DNA of 64,000 bases. Source: Theocolax elegans (Eukaryota > Arthropoda > Insecta > Hymenoptera > Cerocephalidae). The stretch spans positions 17,596,183-17,660,182 of the forward strand of contig CM047431.1 in NCBI GenBank assembly GCA_026168455.1, written 5' to 3'. A program made the position numbers and the translations under genes. The notes under the pieces are model-generated. The model was not told where the DNA came from and did not search any database. It was given only the letters and a program-made list of their open reading frames with translations. Positions 45,679 to 57,190 of this stretch are shown piece by piece (positions within the stretch are counted from its first letter, which is position 1; every line of letters begins with the position of its first letter).

Positions 45679-45720
45679 GTACGTAAAAATATAAACTATT
45701 GTCACTGTATTGCGAAGTGA

Positions 45721-45840
45721 AGGGCAACAATTATTGCAAACATATTGCCAATAATTACTATCTTACAATTTTTAAACTGTTGCCAATATGTTGGCCACAG
45801 CTCATAAATTAAAAGAAAAAATTAAAAAAATATATTTGCA
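45721..45840. repeat. TTGCCAATA-type repeat beside tRNA-like head
   Basis: Inverted and direct copies of ATTGCCAATA and TTGCCAATATGTTGG. An A-rich run links it to the tRNA-like sequence. A similar order (palindromic repeats, A-rich, tRNA-like) occurs at 63128-63475. Confidence 0.4.
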
Positions 45841-45905
45841 GTCTGTGGGACTCGAACCTTCAATCTTAAGATTCGAACGCTGACTTTTTACCACTATGAG
45901 CTATT
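45841..45905 (-). repeat. tRNA-derived SINE-like head
   Basis: On the minus strand the sequence holds an A box (TAGCTCATAGTGG) and a B box (GGTTCGAGTCC), spaced as in a tRNA. The arms do not pair well, so it is a pseudo-tRNA or SINE head and not a working tRNA gene. Confidence 0.45.
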
Positions 45906-46149
45906 TTGCTATTTTGTTATTAAGAGTTATTACCAGGCTATAAAGAACTGTTGAATTTATAAAATTTGGACTTAGTAATTTATTAACCATATATTCGTAG
46001 ATTTTTCTCTCCCGCGAAAGGAGCTACGCTTGAATACGAATGTCCGACTTTAGATACCCGTGCTCTATTTTTGAACTTAATTATTTTAAATAAAAAGTAG
46101 CCAAATTGCTTGCTTCGCTCGCAGTTAAACATTATTGTTAACATAATAT
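45906..46149. other. AT-rich spacer
   Basis: No gene, array or element end seen. Confidence 0.4.
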
Positions 46150-46189
46150 TTCTTTACCATCAATTTACAATAAAATATAATATTCAAAA

Positions 46190-46388
46190 AATTGCACTCT
46201 GGCCCAAGGAGTTGCACGTCTTACTTAGTAAAACGTTGCGTCGTTCCTTGGACTTGGGTTTTGCTAGGCCTTTGATAAAGAACTACACGGTATTTTTGCG
46301 GAAAACGAAGGGAGGGCAGCTTTTCCCCATTTACTCAGAATCCGACTTGGCTAAATTTTCAAACATTAATCCATCTCCTCCTCAATGA
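46190..46388 (+). pseudogene. CR1-group ORF1 C-terminus (copy B)
   Basis: The last 60 or so codons of ORF1 (RRSLDLGFARPLIKNYTVFL, KGGQLFPIYSESDLAKF), matching copy A at 8850-8905 plus 15066-15147. TGA at 46386-46388 is in register with the ORF2 frame that follows. Confidence 0.7.
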
Positions 46389-49300
46389 AGGTCAACTGGT
46401 CAGACGTCATCACCTTCTAATAATTCATTCTCCATTTTTCATGTAAATATTAACCGACTAAAAACACATTTCTCATCTATTGAATCACTTATTCTTCCAT
46501 TGAATCACGATATCATTTCATTTTCAGAAACTTTTCTCACGGAGTATGACTCCTCCAGCATGCTGGACCTCCCTGGCTACACATTGCACAGATTGGACCG
46601 GGTGGGTAAGGAGGGGGAGGGGGTGTAGCCGCCTATTTCAAGAGTAATCTTGATGTAAGGCTCGTGGCTCACTCTGACCCTGTCTTTTCAAACACCCCGG
46701 AATTTTTAATTTTTCAAGTTAATAACAAGGTTAGTTCGCTGCTATTTAGTGTTGTCTACAGGAGGCCCACAGCGGCCTACCCATCACAATTTTTTGATAC
46801 GTTAAATAATTTTTTACATACTTGTGACCAGGTAGTCATCACAGGCGACTTTAATATTAATATGTGTGGTGGGGACGGGGCGTCCGCCATGCTGGAATCA
46901 TACATAGCTTCACTTAACCTCTTCCTTATCAAATCGGAACCTACACATCATGCGCATTTCACCAACCATTCATCTCATACCTGGCTGGATTTATTTATAA
47001 CGCGTAATCCTCCGCCAGATTATTCTTATTCTAAGTCTTCAGTTCCTTTTGCAGCAGGACATGATTTCATTGTATTGACTTTTGATTTTACTAAACCATT
47101 GTTGGCGGTAAAGAAAATTTGGTCACGGAACCTCGCTGTAATTGATCCGCCAGAGGCAGCTGCTCTTTTCTCCGTTACTTTAAATCACTTTTTGGCTCAT
47201 TCAAGCACTGCCACCGAGTCATCTTCACCTTCAATTTCACACCCATCAACCTCGTCGTCTGGCCGTTCACCTTCTTCCTCTCAACTCACGTCAATGCCTT
47301 GTTCTTCAACCGCCGCTAATATCAACATCCTAATCTCAAACCTGGTTTCAGCTACCCTACATACTTTTGACTCCCTCGCTCCCGCCAAACTCATCACCAT
47401 CAAAAATATCAACAAATCATGGATCACACCTCATATTAAGCGTAATATTAAATCTCGTAACATGGCTTATAAAAGATACTTGGCCACGGGCCTGAGCTCA
47501 GACTATCAGAAGTACAGAGATTTGCGTAGTCTGGTTAGAAATGACATAGATTCTAATAAATTGTCGTACTACAACAATATGATCAATTCAGCCTCTAACG
47601 CGGCTAATATGTGGAAGGAGCTCAGGAGTATGGGCCTCGTATCTAAAACGTTTAAATCACCTCTAAGTATTTTTTCACCCGATCAGCTCAATATCCACTA
47701 TGCTTCCATTTCATATTCACCCATTCCTTTCACTCATACTCAATTTCAATCTCTCATTTCATCAGTAGTCATTTTGCCCTCATCCTACCCATTAATTTCC
47801 TTTCACTTTACCCCTACCACATCGCGTAAAGTCCTCACTACTATTTCAAGGGCCACCTCCAAGGCTACTGGGTATGATGGAATCTCTGTTCCAATGTTGA
47901 AATTGTTATCTGCTCAATTAGCACCGCATCTTACTGATCTGTTCAACTTATCTCTCTCAACGGGAGTTTTTCCAAAGCCTTGGACTAGGTCTCTCCTTTT
48001 TCCTCTAGTAAAGTCGAACAGAGTGATATCGCCGTCTGATACTAGGCCTATTGCAAAGCTCTGTGAAGTCTCCAAGATCTTAGAAAAATTAGTTTACGAA
48101 CAACTCACAGATTATCTTAATGGTAATAATCTAATTATTGAGAGACAGGCAGGCTTCTGCCGGGGGCATAGTACCCAGACGGCGTTGATCGGTGTCTTAG
48201 ACGACGTTAGGAGAGCCATTGACTAACGAATGATCACCATCTTAATTTTATTTGATTTTTCGAAAGCGTTTGACTCGGTGCCACATGACCTGATGCTTTG
48301 TAAATTACGCACTTTGGGTTGCTCGGACACGGTTCTTTCGTGGTTCTACTACTATCTGGCTGGACGTTCCCAATCAGTTGTGGATGAGCTGGGGGGGGGG
48401 GGGATTCGGCCTGGCTTGACACGTCTAGGGGGGTGCCGCAGGGCAGTGTCCTTGGCCCACTCTTATTTTCTATTTTTATTAATGACCTCCCGCGGGTGTT
48501 AAAACATTCCAATCATATGATTTTCGCGGATGACATCCAAATCTATCACTCGTTCTACCCAACTGATCTTGCTCAGGGTGTACAAAGGATTTCGGAAGAC
48601 GCTAATGCGATAGACAACTGGGCGAGATTAAATGGTCTAAATTTAAATGTTAAGAAGACGAAAGTGATGATTTTGGGAAGTCAGGCTTTCATCTCGCGCA
48701 TTGACTTTGATTCTGCCCCGAAGGTTTCAATAGAGAATGAATTACTTAACTACGAATCTGAGGTCAAATCTTTGGGCATATGGATTACACCCACACTGGA
48801 CTGGTCTCGTCAGGTCGCATCTGTGTCACAGCGAGTTCACGGAGTTCTTCACTCCCTAAGATTTTTTAAAAGAGCGCTTTCACGTCCAAACAGAAAGAGA
48901 CTCGTCGAAGCTCTAATATTCCCGCATTTCGACTACGCCTGTACTGTTTACCACGATCTGGATGCTACCAGAAATTTGAAACTAAAGCGTCTACTAAATG
49001 CGTGCGTTCGTTTTGTATGGGGTAATATTCCATGGCGGGAACATGTGACACCGTACCGGCTTAAGTTAGGCTGGCTGTCGGTCGAGCTTAGAAGATCCCT
49101 TTTTATTGCTTCATGTGCATATAACATCATCTCCCATAATTCCCCTTCCTATATAGCTAGTCATTTCATTATTCGTGATGCTTCATTTCCTGCCCGTTCT
49201 TCCTCACGTCTCCCTCCCTCATCCCTTTTCTATCTTCCTCCTCGGACTGAGACTCTTAACAACTCCTTCATTACCACTGCTTCTCGCCTCATCAACCATC

Positions 49301-49443
49301 TTCCTTTCACAAACTTTGATCCTCTCCTCTTTAATTCTTTCAAAGCCTCACTCGTATCGTATCTTACTGAGCTCGATCGTCAGACTTGGGAAGCGAGAGT
49401 GGTAAATGAGGGAATCGTCTGCCCTTCCCTGCCGGATCTTTGA
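46389..49443 (+). pseudogene. CR1-group ORF2 (copy B)
   Basis: Endonuclease and reverse transcriptase. Endonuclease start FHVNINRLKTHF, then GDFNINM and LDLFITRNP; RT with SDTRPIAKLCEVSKILEKL, RGHSTQTAL, LFDFSKAFDSVPH, MPQGSVLGPL and catalytic FADD at 48523-48534. Breaks: a one-base frameshift in a G-run near 46620, a TAA at 48224-48226 in place of the Ser found in copy A, and a frameshift in a G-run near 48395. The gene ends at TGA 49441-49443 with WEARVVNEGIV, matching copy A. No ATG follows the ORF1 stop directly in this frame; the site equivalent to the copy A ATG is ACG. Confidence 0.85.
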
Positions 49444-49780
49444 TTTTTGATTGTGCGATTTAAATTCTAGTTAGTTAAGTTTAATTTTATTGTATTTCAT
49501 TTTATCATATTCTATTACTGGACTTAATTCAATGCGTTTCCATTTTCTTTGTGCAATACGATTTTTATTTATTTATTTATTACGTTTTATTTTTGTTATT
49601 ACTTGTAAATATTTTTTATTTTTATAGAAAGTTTAATATTGTTACTTGTTATTTTTATTATATTGTATACTTGTTACGGATCAGCATATTGTTGCTAGAA
49701 CTCACTAAAGAGTTCATGTGTGTATACGGGGTTTCACCCCAATTTACCCAAAATAAAATCAAATCAAATCAAATCAAATC
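49444..49780 (+). other. 3' UTR and tail of CR1-group copy B
   Basis: T-rich 3' UTR, hairpin GGGGTTTCACCCC at 49728-49740, AATAAA at 49752-49757, then (AAATC) about five times. Same architecture as copy A. Confidence 0.75.
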
Positions 49781-50150
49781 TCTCTCTTTCTCACTCTCTT
49801 TATCTCTCTCTCTCATTTTCTCTCTCTCTATCTCTCATTCTCTCTCTCTCTCATTTTCTCTCTCTCTCTCTCTCTCCATCTCTCATTCTCTCTCTATCAC
49901 TCTCTCTCTATTTCTCTCTCTTTCTCTCTCTTTCTATTTCTCTATCTTTCTATCTCTCATTCTCTCTCTTTCTATCTCTATTTCTCTCTCATTCTCTCTC
50001 ATTCTCCCTCATTATCTCTCTTTCTCTCTCTATTTCTCTCTCATTCTCTCTCTTTCTCTCTCATTTTCACTCTCTGCCTATCTATCTCTCTATCTCTCCC
50101 TCTCACTGTCTCTTTCGCTCTTTCTCATTCACTCTCACGCCAAGATGATG
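49781..50150. repeat. CT-rich low-complexity array
   Basis: Interrupted (CT)n with TCTCTC, TTTCTC and CTCATT words, starting at the tail of copy B. Open frames rich in Ser and Leu here are artefacts. Confidence 0.9.
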
Positions 50151-51100
50151 TTTGTCGGACGGACGGACAGACGGACATTATAATTTATCGTTTTTTTTTT
50201 AATATAACTTAATAATTATAATAATAATTTTTTGTCAGTAATATGAAGCATTAAATTATGTAACACATATTTATCATAAAATATATATGTTTTAAGTATT
50301 TTTCGCAAGAATTGGGGAGTTTTTACAAAATCGCTCAAAAAGATAACCTTAATATAATGTATATATATTGTGCACAATTAAGTAGATATATTTCCGAAAT
50401 AGTGTTTCAAACGAAATCTTTTTCTGCAGTTTTCTCTTTACACTTAAAAAAATGTATCTAACCACGAATTATGTTATTTTGTCCGGCAAAAAGGTACTTA
50501 TTATCTTATAGTAAATAATTATTTCTAAACAAGAATAAAGAATCACATTAAATGAAGAAATAAATACAATTTTTTAGGATAATTAATCCAATTTCTAAAT
50601 GTATAAGTATACAAATTTTTGAATTGTTGTAAAATTTATTTCTAATTAATAATATAATATCAGATTTGAAAAGGATAGTTCATTTACAGTTTGCACTCGC
50701 GTAAAAATAGATAAATTGACTTCTTGTTTACTGGTAGTTATTAAAAATATTCGCCAGTCTAACCCTCAACGCCGACTTGAACGGTCCTACGACGGCAACT
50801 TCGATGCTGATGATTATAACCTCTACGTCAAATTTTGAAAAACATATATAAATGCTTTTTTTCAGATGTGGATTGGGTAACATATTTAACATTACTTTTT
50901 TCTTTTTAAAATCCTCAGAATTATGTATATAAATTTATATATAAAATTATATATAGATTAAATAACCAAATTTTTAAAAAACAACATAAAGTTTAAATAA
51001 AGTTAATATAAAGTTTGGCTGATGCTGTTTTTAAATTATTTATAAACTTTAGCTGAACTTTAGCACAATCATGAATGAAGTTCAGGATTGAAATTCAATT
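50151..51100. other. AT-rich non-coding DNA
   Basis: No gene seen. A GACGGACGGACAGACGG simple repeat marks its left edge, and a slightly GC-richer stretch at 50755-50830 has no recognisable frame. Confidence 0.5.
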
Positions 51101-51109
51101 ACTTGAAAT

Positions 51110-51403
51110 ATTTTAACAATATTTTGTAAATATTTCATGTAATATTTCTGTCATATTTTGCAAAAATATTACTGTAATATTTCATTAGACCTATTGAAGT
51201 AAGTATTTGAAATATTTCATCAATAATTCAGAAATATTTCTTAAAAATTTCATTAAAATATTCTAAAATAATTAATAGGTAATATTTCGGTGGTCCTATG
51301 CAAGTGTGTGTTTGAAACATTTCATCAATTTTTCATCAATATTTTTTAAAATATTACTCTGAAATATTATAGTAATATTAATGTAATATTTCATGGAATC
51401 CCT
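51110..51403. repeat. AATATT palindromic repeat, left of CACTA element
   Basis: Repeated AATATTTCATGTAATATT-like words. The part from 51188 is duplicated at 53343-53560. The same family lies to the right of the transposon at 57220-57310 and at 36800-37215. Confidence 0.75.
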
Positions 51404-53342
51404 GTCGAAAAAATCCAGATGGATTTCCAACTGGATTTCCTGGTGGATTTCGACCTGGATTCAGCTGGATTCCACCTGGATTAGACTGGATTTTGAGCCT
51501 CGATTTCCAGGTGGAATCCAGGTGGATTTTTAAGCTAGAGTTCGAGGTGGATTGGCATGGATATCCAGGTGGATTCGCCTCGATTTCCAGTTCGATTTGC
51601 ATGGATTACCAGGTGGATTGGCATGGATTTCCAGATCGATTGGCATGGATTTCCAGGTGGATGGGCATGGATTTCCAGGTGGATTGGCATCGATTTCCAG
51701 ATCGATTGGCATGGATTTCCAGGTGGATTCGCCTCGATTTCCAGTTCGATTTGCATGGATTTCCAGTTCGATTTGCATGGATTTCCAGGTGGATTGGCAT
51801 GGATTTCCAGATCGATTGGCATGGATTTCCAGGTGGATTCGCCTCGATTTCCAGTTCGATTTGCATGGATTTCCAGGTGGATTCGCCTCGATTTCCAGTT
51901 CGATTTGCATGGATTACCAGGTGGATTGGCATGGATTTCCAGATCGATTGGCATGGATTTCCAGGTGGATGGGCATGGATATCCAGGTGGATTGGCATGG
52001 ATTTCCAGGTGGATTAACATGGATTTCCAGGTGAATTGGCATGGATTTCCAGGTGGATTAACATGGATTTCCAGGTGGATTGGCATGGATTTCCATGTGG
52101 ATTGACATGGATATCCAGGTGGATTAACATGGATTTCCAGGTGGATTGGCATGGATTTCCAGGTGGATATGCATGGATTTGTGGGTCAATTGGCACATTT
52201 ATTAGTGTGTAGTAAAGTTTAGTTTTCTTAGTTGATTTTGTTTATATATTAGTAAAAAGGTCTTCAGTATGTCCAAATTAAAAATCCAATACCATTCAGT
52301 ATGTCCAAAATGTAAAACATATATTAGTATATTTAATAAAAGTCATCACCGAATCTTTTGTACCGTTTGTGAAGAATATGTGAATTTAAAAGATCCTTGT
52401 TACCGCGACTTTTACGTAACATTAGATGTAAAAAATCAGCTTAGATACCTCATAGAAGATAATGCAGAATTTTACACCAATGTAATGCATCGCAGAGAAG
52501 CAGCAGACGGATCACTATTTAAGAACATATACGATGGAGTAAAATATCAAGAATTTATAGAGTCGTTACCTGCTGAGCATAAGGAATCGTATGGAAACAC
52601 TTATGTTTAATAGCGATGGTTCACCCATATTTAAAAGCTCAAAATTTTCTGTATGGCCGATTCAACTTGTCTTAAATGAGGTACCAGGTCACGTACGTAA
52701 TGAAAGCCCCATAACATACGCTTTATGGTTTGGTCATAATAAACCTAACATGACTTATTTTTTACGTTCTTTTGTTGCGGATATGATTACTTTATCAGAC
52801 CTCGAAATACCCTGCCAGCTAAACAATGAAATAAAGGGTGTTCATTTATATTGCGTGTGCTCTTGTGTTGACTCTGTAGCTCGAGCACCGATGCAAGGCA
52901 TTAATCAGTATAATGGATATTACGGATGTAACTGGTGCCTTCATCCGGGAGAAGTCGTTCATCATGAAAGAGGGTCTATAATAAAATATGTATTGCTTGA
53001 TTATGTTCCTGCTAGGAGAACTTATGAAGAAACTTTACAACATATGCAACAAGCAGTTGATGCACGTGCACCAATTTATGGTGTAAAGAAAGCAGCAGCA
53101 CTAATAAATCTACAAAAATTTAATATTGTTGACGGCTTTGTTCCGGATCCCATGCATTGCATAGACTTAGGAATAGCTAAACAGTTTACAGACTACTGGT
53201 TCAAATCTTCCGGCAAGCCCTACAGCATTTCAAATATATATATGGATAACATAAATGAAAATATTACGCAATTTAAGGTACCACAGCAGCTTGCCAAACT
53301 ATCACGCTCAATATATGATCGTAATTGGTGGAAAGCAAAAGA
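51188..53342 (+). repeat. tandem duplication, unit 1 (2,155 bp)
   Basis: Starts GACCTATTGAAGTAAG. It holds AATATT repeats, the subterminal 22-bp array and the first half of the transposase. Unit 2 follows directly at 53343. Only a handful of differences were noticed, so the event is recent or the assembly repeats the unit. Confidence 0.9.
51409..52195 (+). repeat. 22-bp subterminal array, left copy 1
   Basis: Units of 22 bp on ATGGATTTCCAGGTGGATTG, with variants AGATCGATT and AGTTCGATT. Because 22 is not a multiple of three and stops are rare, all frames stay open on both strands; these frames are not genes. Confidence 0.9.
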
Positions 53343-53352
53343 GACCTATTGA
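52269..53352 (+). pseudogene. CACTA-type transposase, truncated copy in unit 1
   Basis: The first stretch (52269-52610) starts with MSKLKIQYHSVCPKCKTY and has a CxxC...CxxC zinc-finger look (CPKC, CTVC). The second (52591-53352) is one frame over and shows FKSSKFSVWPIQLVLNEV, YYGCNWCLHPGE and DPMHCIDLGIAKQF of the TNP2 family. A one-base frameshift near 52606 separates them; the same break is in unit 2. Ends at the duplication junction (NWWKAKE then two foreign codons and stop), so the C-terminal half is missing. Confidence 0.8.
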
Positions 53353-55498
53353 AGTAAGTATTTGAAATATTTCATCAATAATTCAGAAATATTTCTTAAA
53401 AATTTCATTAAAATATTCTAAAATAATTAATAGGTAATATTTCGGTGGTCCTATGCAAGTGTGTGTTTGAAACATTTCATCAATTTTTCATCAATATTTT
53501 TTAAAATATTACTCTGAAATATTATAGTAATATTAATGTAATATTTCATGGAATCCCTGTCGAAAAAATCCAGATGGATTTCCAACTGGATTTCCTGGTG
53601 GATTTCGACCTGGATTCAGCTGGATTCCACCTGGATTAGACTGGATTTTGAGGCCTCGATTTCCAGGTGGAATCCAGGTGGATTTTTAAGCTAGAGTTCG
53701 AGGTGGATTGGCATGGATATCCAGGTGGATTCGCCTCGATTTCCAGTTCGATTTGCATGGATTACCAGGTGGATTGGCATGGATTTCCAGATCGATTGGC
53801 ATGGATTTCCAGGTGGATGGGCATGGATTTCCAGGTGGATTGGCATCGATTTCCAGATCGATTGGCATGGATTTCCAGGTGGATTCGCCTCGATTTCCAG
53901 TTCGATTTGCATGGATTTCCAGTTCGATTTGCATGGATTTCCAGGTGGATTGGCATGGATTTCCAGATCGATTGGCATGGATTTCCAGGTGGATTCGCCT
54001 CGATTTCCAGTTCGATTTGCATGGATTTCCAGGTGGATTCGCCTCGATTTCCAGTTCGATTTGCATGGATTACCAGGTGGATTGGCATGGATTTCCAGAT
54101 CGATTGGCATGGATTTCCAGGTGGATGGGCATGGATATCCAGGTGGATTGGCATGGATTTCCAGGTGGATTAACATGGATTTCCAGGTGAATTGGCATGG
54201 ATTTCCAGGTGGATTAACATGGATTTCCAGGTGGATTGGCATGGATTTCCATGTGGATTGACATGGATATCCAGGTGGATTAACATGGATTTCCAGGTGG
54301 ATTGGCATGGATTTCCAGGTGGATATGCATGGATTTGTGGGTCAATTGGCACATTTATTAGTGTGTAGTAAAGTTTAGTTTTCTTAGTTGATTTTGTTTA
54401 TATATTAGTAAAAAGGTCTTCAGTATGTCCAAATTAAAATCCAATACCATTCAGTATGTCCAAAATGTAAAACATATATTAGTATATTTAATAAAAGTCA
54501 TCACCGAATCTTTTGTACCGTTTGTGAAGAATATGTGAATTTAAAAGATCCTTGTTACCGCGACTTTTACGTAACATTAGATGTAAAAAATCAGCTTAGA
54601 TACCTCATAGAAGATAATGCAGAATTTTACACCAATGTAATGCATCGCAGAGAAGCAGCAGACGGATCACTATTTAAGAACATATACGATGGAGTAAAAT
54701 ATCAAGAATTTATAGAGTCGTTACCTGCTGAGCATAAGGAATCGTATGGAAACACTTATGTTTAATAGCGATGGTTCACCCATATTTAAAAGCTCAAAAT
54801 TTTCTGTATGGCCGATTCAACTTGTCTTAAATGAGGTACCAGGTCACGTACGTAATGAAAGCCCCATAACATACGCTTTATGGTTTGGTCATAATAAACC
54901 TAACATGACTTATTTTTTACGTTCTTTTGTTGCGGATATGATTACTTTATCAGACCTCGAAATACCCTGCCAGCTAAACAATGAAATAAAGGGTGTTCAT
55001 TTATATTGCGTGTGCTCTTGTGTTGACTCTGTAGCTCGAGCACCGATGCAAGGCATTAATCAGTATAATGGATATTACGGATGTAACTGGTGCCTTCATC
55101 CGGGAGAAGTCGTTCATCATGAAAGAGGGTCTATAATAAAATATGTATTGCTTGATTATGTTCATGCTAGGAGAACTTATGAAGAAACTTTACAACATAT
55201 GCAACAAGCAGTTGATGCACGTGCACCAATTTATGGTGTAAAGAAAGCAGCAGCACTAATAAATCTACAAAAATTTAATATTGTTGACGGCTTTGTTCCG
55301 GATCCCATGCATTGCATAGACTTAGGAATAGCTAAACAGTTTACAGACTACTGGTTCAAATCTTCCGGCAAGCCCTACAGCATTTCAAATATATATATGG
55401 ATAACATAAATGAAAATATTACGCAATTTAAGGTACCACAGCAGCTTGCCAAACTATCACGCTCAATATATGATCGTAATTGGTGGAAAGCAAAAGAG
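53343..55498 (+). repeat. tandem duplication, unit 2
   Basis: Repeats 51188-53342 almost exactly. Differences noticed: an extra G near 53652, one A fewer near 54437 (which breaks the start of the first transposase frame), and a C-to-A change near 55164 (Pro to His). It continues into unique sequence at TGGGTAAATTATG. Confidence 0.9.
53565..54351 (+). repeat. 22-bp subterminal array, left copy 2
   Basis: Duplicate of 51409-52195, part of the 2,155-bp tandem duplication. Confidence 0.9.
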
Positions 55499-56059
55499 TG
55501 GGTAAATTATGTTTTATTTTACAGTATTGTAACATTAGCTGAAGTACCAAATTTTGACAAATTTTTACGACATTGGGCTCTTTTAGTGGAAGGCTATTAT
55601 CTACTTTTAAAAGAATCAATTACACAATTAGAATTGCAACGCGCTGACAATCTTTTAAAAAAATTTGTAGCTATGACTGAGGTTCATTATGGACCAGATG
55701 CGATGACTTTTAATGTCCATCAGCTAACTCATTTAGCACAAAGTGTTGCAGATTGGGGACCATTATGGGTACATTACGGTTACCCATTTGAATCTGGAAA
55801 TGGTAAAATCGTGTCAAAAGTCCATGCAGCAAAAGGCGTATTAAGTCAGATTTGTAGAAGCCTTACCATAGAAGAAAGTGTTGTGATACTGGAAAAACAT
55901 GTTCGACAAAAAGAATATTCTCCTGTTATTGATTTTTGCAATACTTTGGAGAACAAAGTCACTTTAAAAACCACCAAATATGGAGAATGCCGATATTTTG
56001 GAAAGCCAGTAAGAGCAAACAAGCATATATTGCAGCAATTGCAATTGTCAGAAGAATAA
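54426..56059 (+). pseudogene. CACTA-type transposase, full-length copy
   Basis: The main frame (54746-56059, 437 codons) covers the TNP2-like core: VWPIQLVLNEVPGHVRNE, CVDSVARAPMQGINQYNGYYG, CNWCLHPGE, DPMHCIDLG, then after the duplicated part HQLTHLAQSVADWGPLWVHY and FESGNGKIVSKVHAAKG, the conserved DUF4218-like region. The N-terminal zinc-finger part (54426-54765) has lost one A near 54437 and is frame-shifted against the main frame near 54761. The enzyme would cut and join element ends in the nucleus; this copy is unlikely to work because of the frame breaks. Confidence 0.82.
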
Positions 56060-56081
56060 AAAAATAGTTAAAGATAAATGT

Positions 56082-56387
56082 TTGTTTAATAATTCAAAAA
56101 AAGCAAATAAAAGATCAGACAATTTATATGTGCTAACATTCGAAGGTGATTTCATACAAGTAGAACAATTACTTGTAGATAACAATGAAAACGAATATAC
56201 AGTATGTAAAAAGTTGATAACAGAGAACTGTATAACCAATGAAACGTTGAACATTAAAAAAATTATTACAACAGAGCCTGAACTAATAGTTATTAATACT
56301 AATCAAATTAAAAATATTTGTATTTTAATGACAGTAAATGAAAAACAGTATATATGTCCCATACGTCATAGGTACTGGCAAACTTAA
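56082..56387 (+). pseudogene. CACTA-type transposase C-terminal remnant
   Basis: An open stretch 22 bases after the main transposase stop in a different frame (LYVLTFEGDFIQVEQLLVD, ICILMTVNEKQYICPIRHRY). Position and composition fit the C-terminal domain of the same transposase after a stop and frameshift. No independent start signal was noticed. Confidence 0.45.
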
Positions 56388-56924
56388 GTATTAAATGATA
56401 ATAATAATATATGTTATAAAATAAAAAATTATTTTCTACGAAAATGTGTACTGCCGTTTCTTTCTTACGATGAAAAACATCATCATCATATATCTATCAT
56501 CAATAACACAAAATTAAACAATTATTACAGAATAATTAATGGTATATTTAATTAATTTTAATTAATGCTAACTTCTTCTGCTATTGAATAAATGATTTTA
56601 AAATCATAAAATAACGCCTACAATAGTAATTAAAGAAAAGAAAGAAACATATACTTAATTCCGAGAAATGTAAATAGTGTAATTTCGAATGAAGTATTTA
56701 ATGACATCTGCCAACATTATGTTTAATATAATACGCACTAAACTTACTGAAATTTAAATTAATCTCCAAAATGTAAAAGTGTAGTAATTACCAAAAACAC
56801 TACAAAAGATTAAAATTGTCAAATATACATTTGAAGGAAAGAAGTTATAATCAGGGTACGTACATAAAAATACTTATACTAATAGTGTTATTAAACAATT
56901 ACAATTTTCCATACCCCATTTTGG
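56388..56924. other. AT-rich 3' region of CACTA element
   Basis: Non-coding. Several AATTAAT and TTAATTA words; nothing recognisable. Confidence 0.5.
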
Positions 56925-57190
56925 AACTGGAAATCGAGGCGAATCCACCTGGAAATCCATGCCAATCGATCTGGAAATCCATGCCAATCCACCTGGAAAT
57001 CCATGCAAATCGAACTGGAAATCGAGGCGAATCCACCTGGATATCCATGCCAATCCACCTCGAAATCTAGCTTGAAAATCCACCTGGATTCCACCTGGAA
57101 ATCGAGGCTCAAAATCCAGTCTAATCCAGGTGGAATCCAGCTGAATCCAGGTCGAAATCCAGCTGGAAATCCATCTGGATTTTTTCGATA
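56925..57190 (-). repeat. right subterminal region of CACTA element
   Basis: Inverted match to 51409-51640, including a few 22-bp units (GGAAATCCATGCCAATCC) and the unique end block (GGCTCAAAATCCAGTCTAA). It shows the element limits and the missing repeat expansion on this side. Confidence 0.85.

Larger units (their letters stand above)
46150..49780 (+). mobile_element. CR1-group non-LTR retrotransposon, copy B
   Basis: A 5'-truncated relative of copy A: the end of ORF1, a full ORF2 with breaks, and a 3' end with the same hairpin, AATAAA and a pentanucleotide tail (AAATC)n. 5' truncation is usual for this class. Its proteins are clearly diverged from copy A, so the two are different families or subfamilies. 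Confidence 0.85.

Noticed and set aside
45841..45905. Functional tRNA gene on the minus strand
   Set aside because: A and B boxes are present, but the stems do not pair and the flanks look like a SINE; the same holds for 63408-63475.
49551..50183. Ser/Leu-rich open frames
   Set aside because: They follow CT-rich low-complexity sequence and the T-rich 3' UTR of CR1 copy B.
51493..54308. Many long open frames on both strands with motifs such as HANPPGNPC and DWHGFPGGLAWIS
   Set aside because: They are produced by the 22-bp repeat, whose period opens all frames; no start context, domain or neighbour supports a protein.
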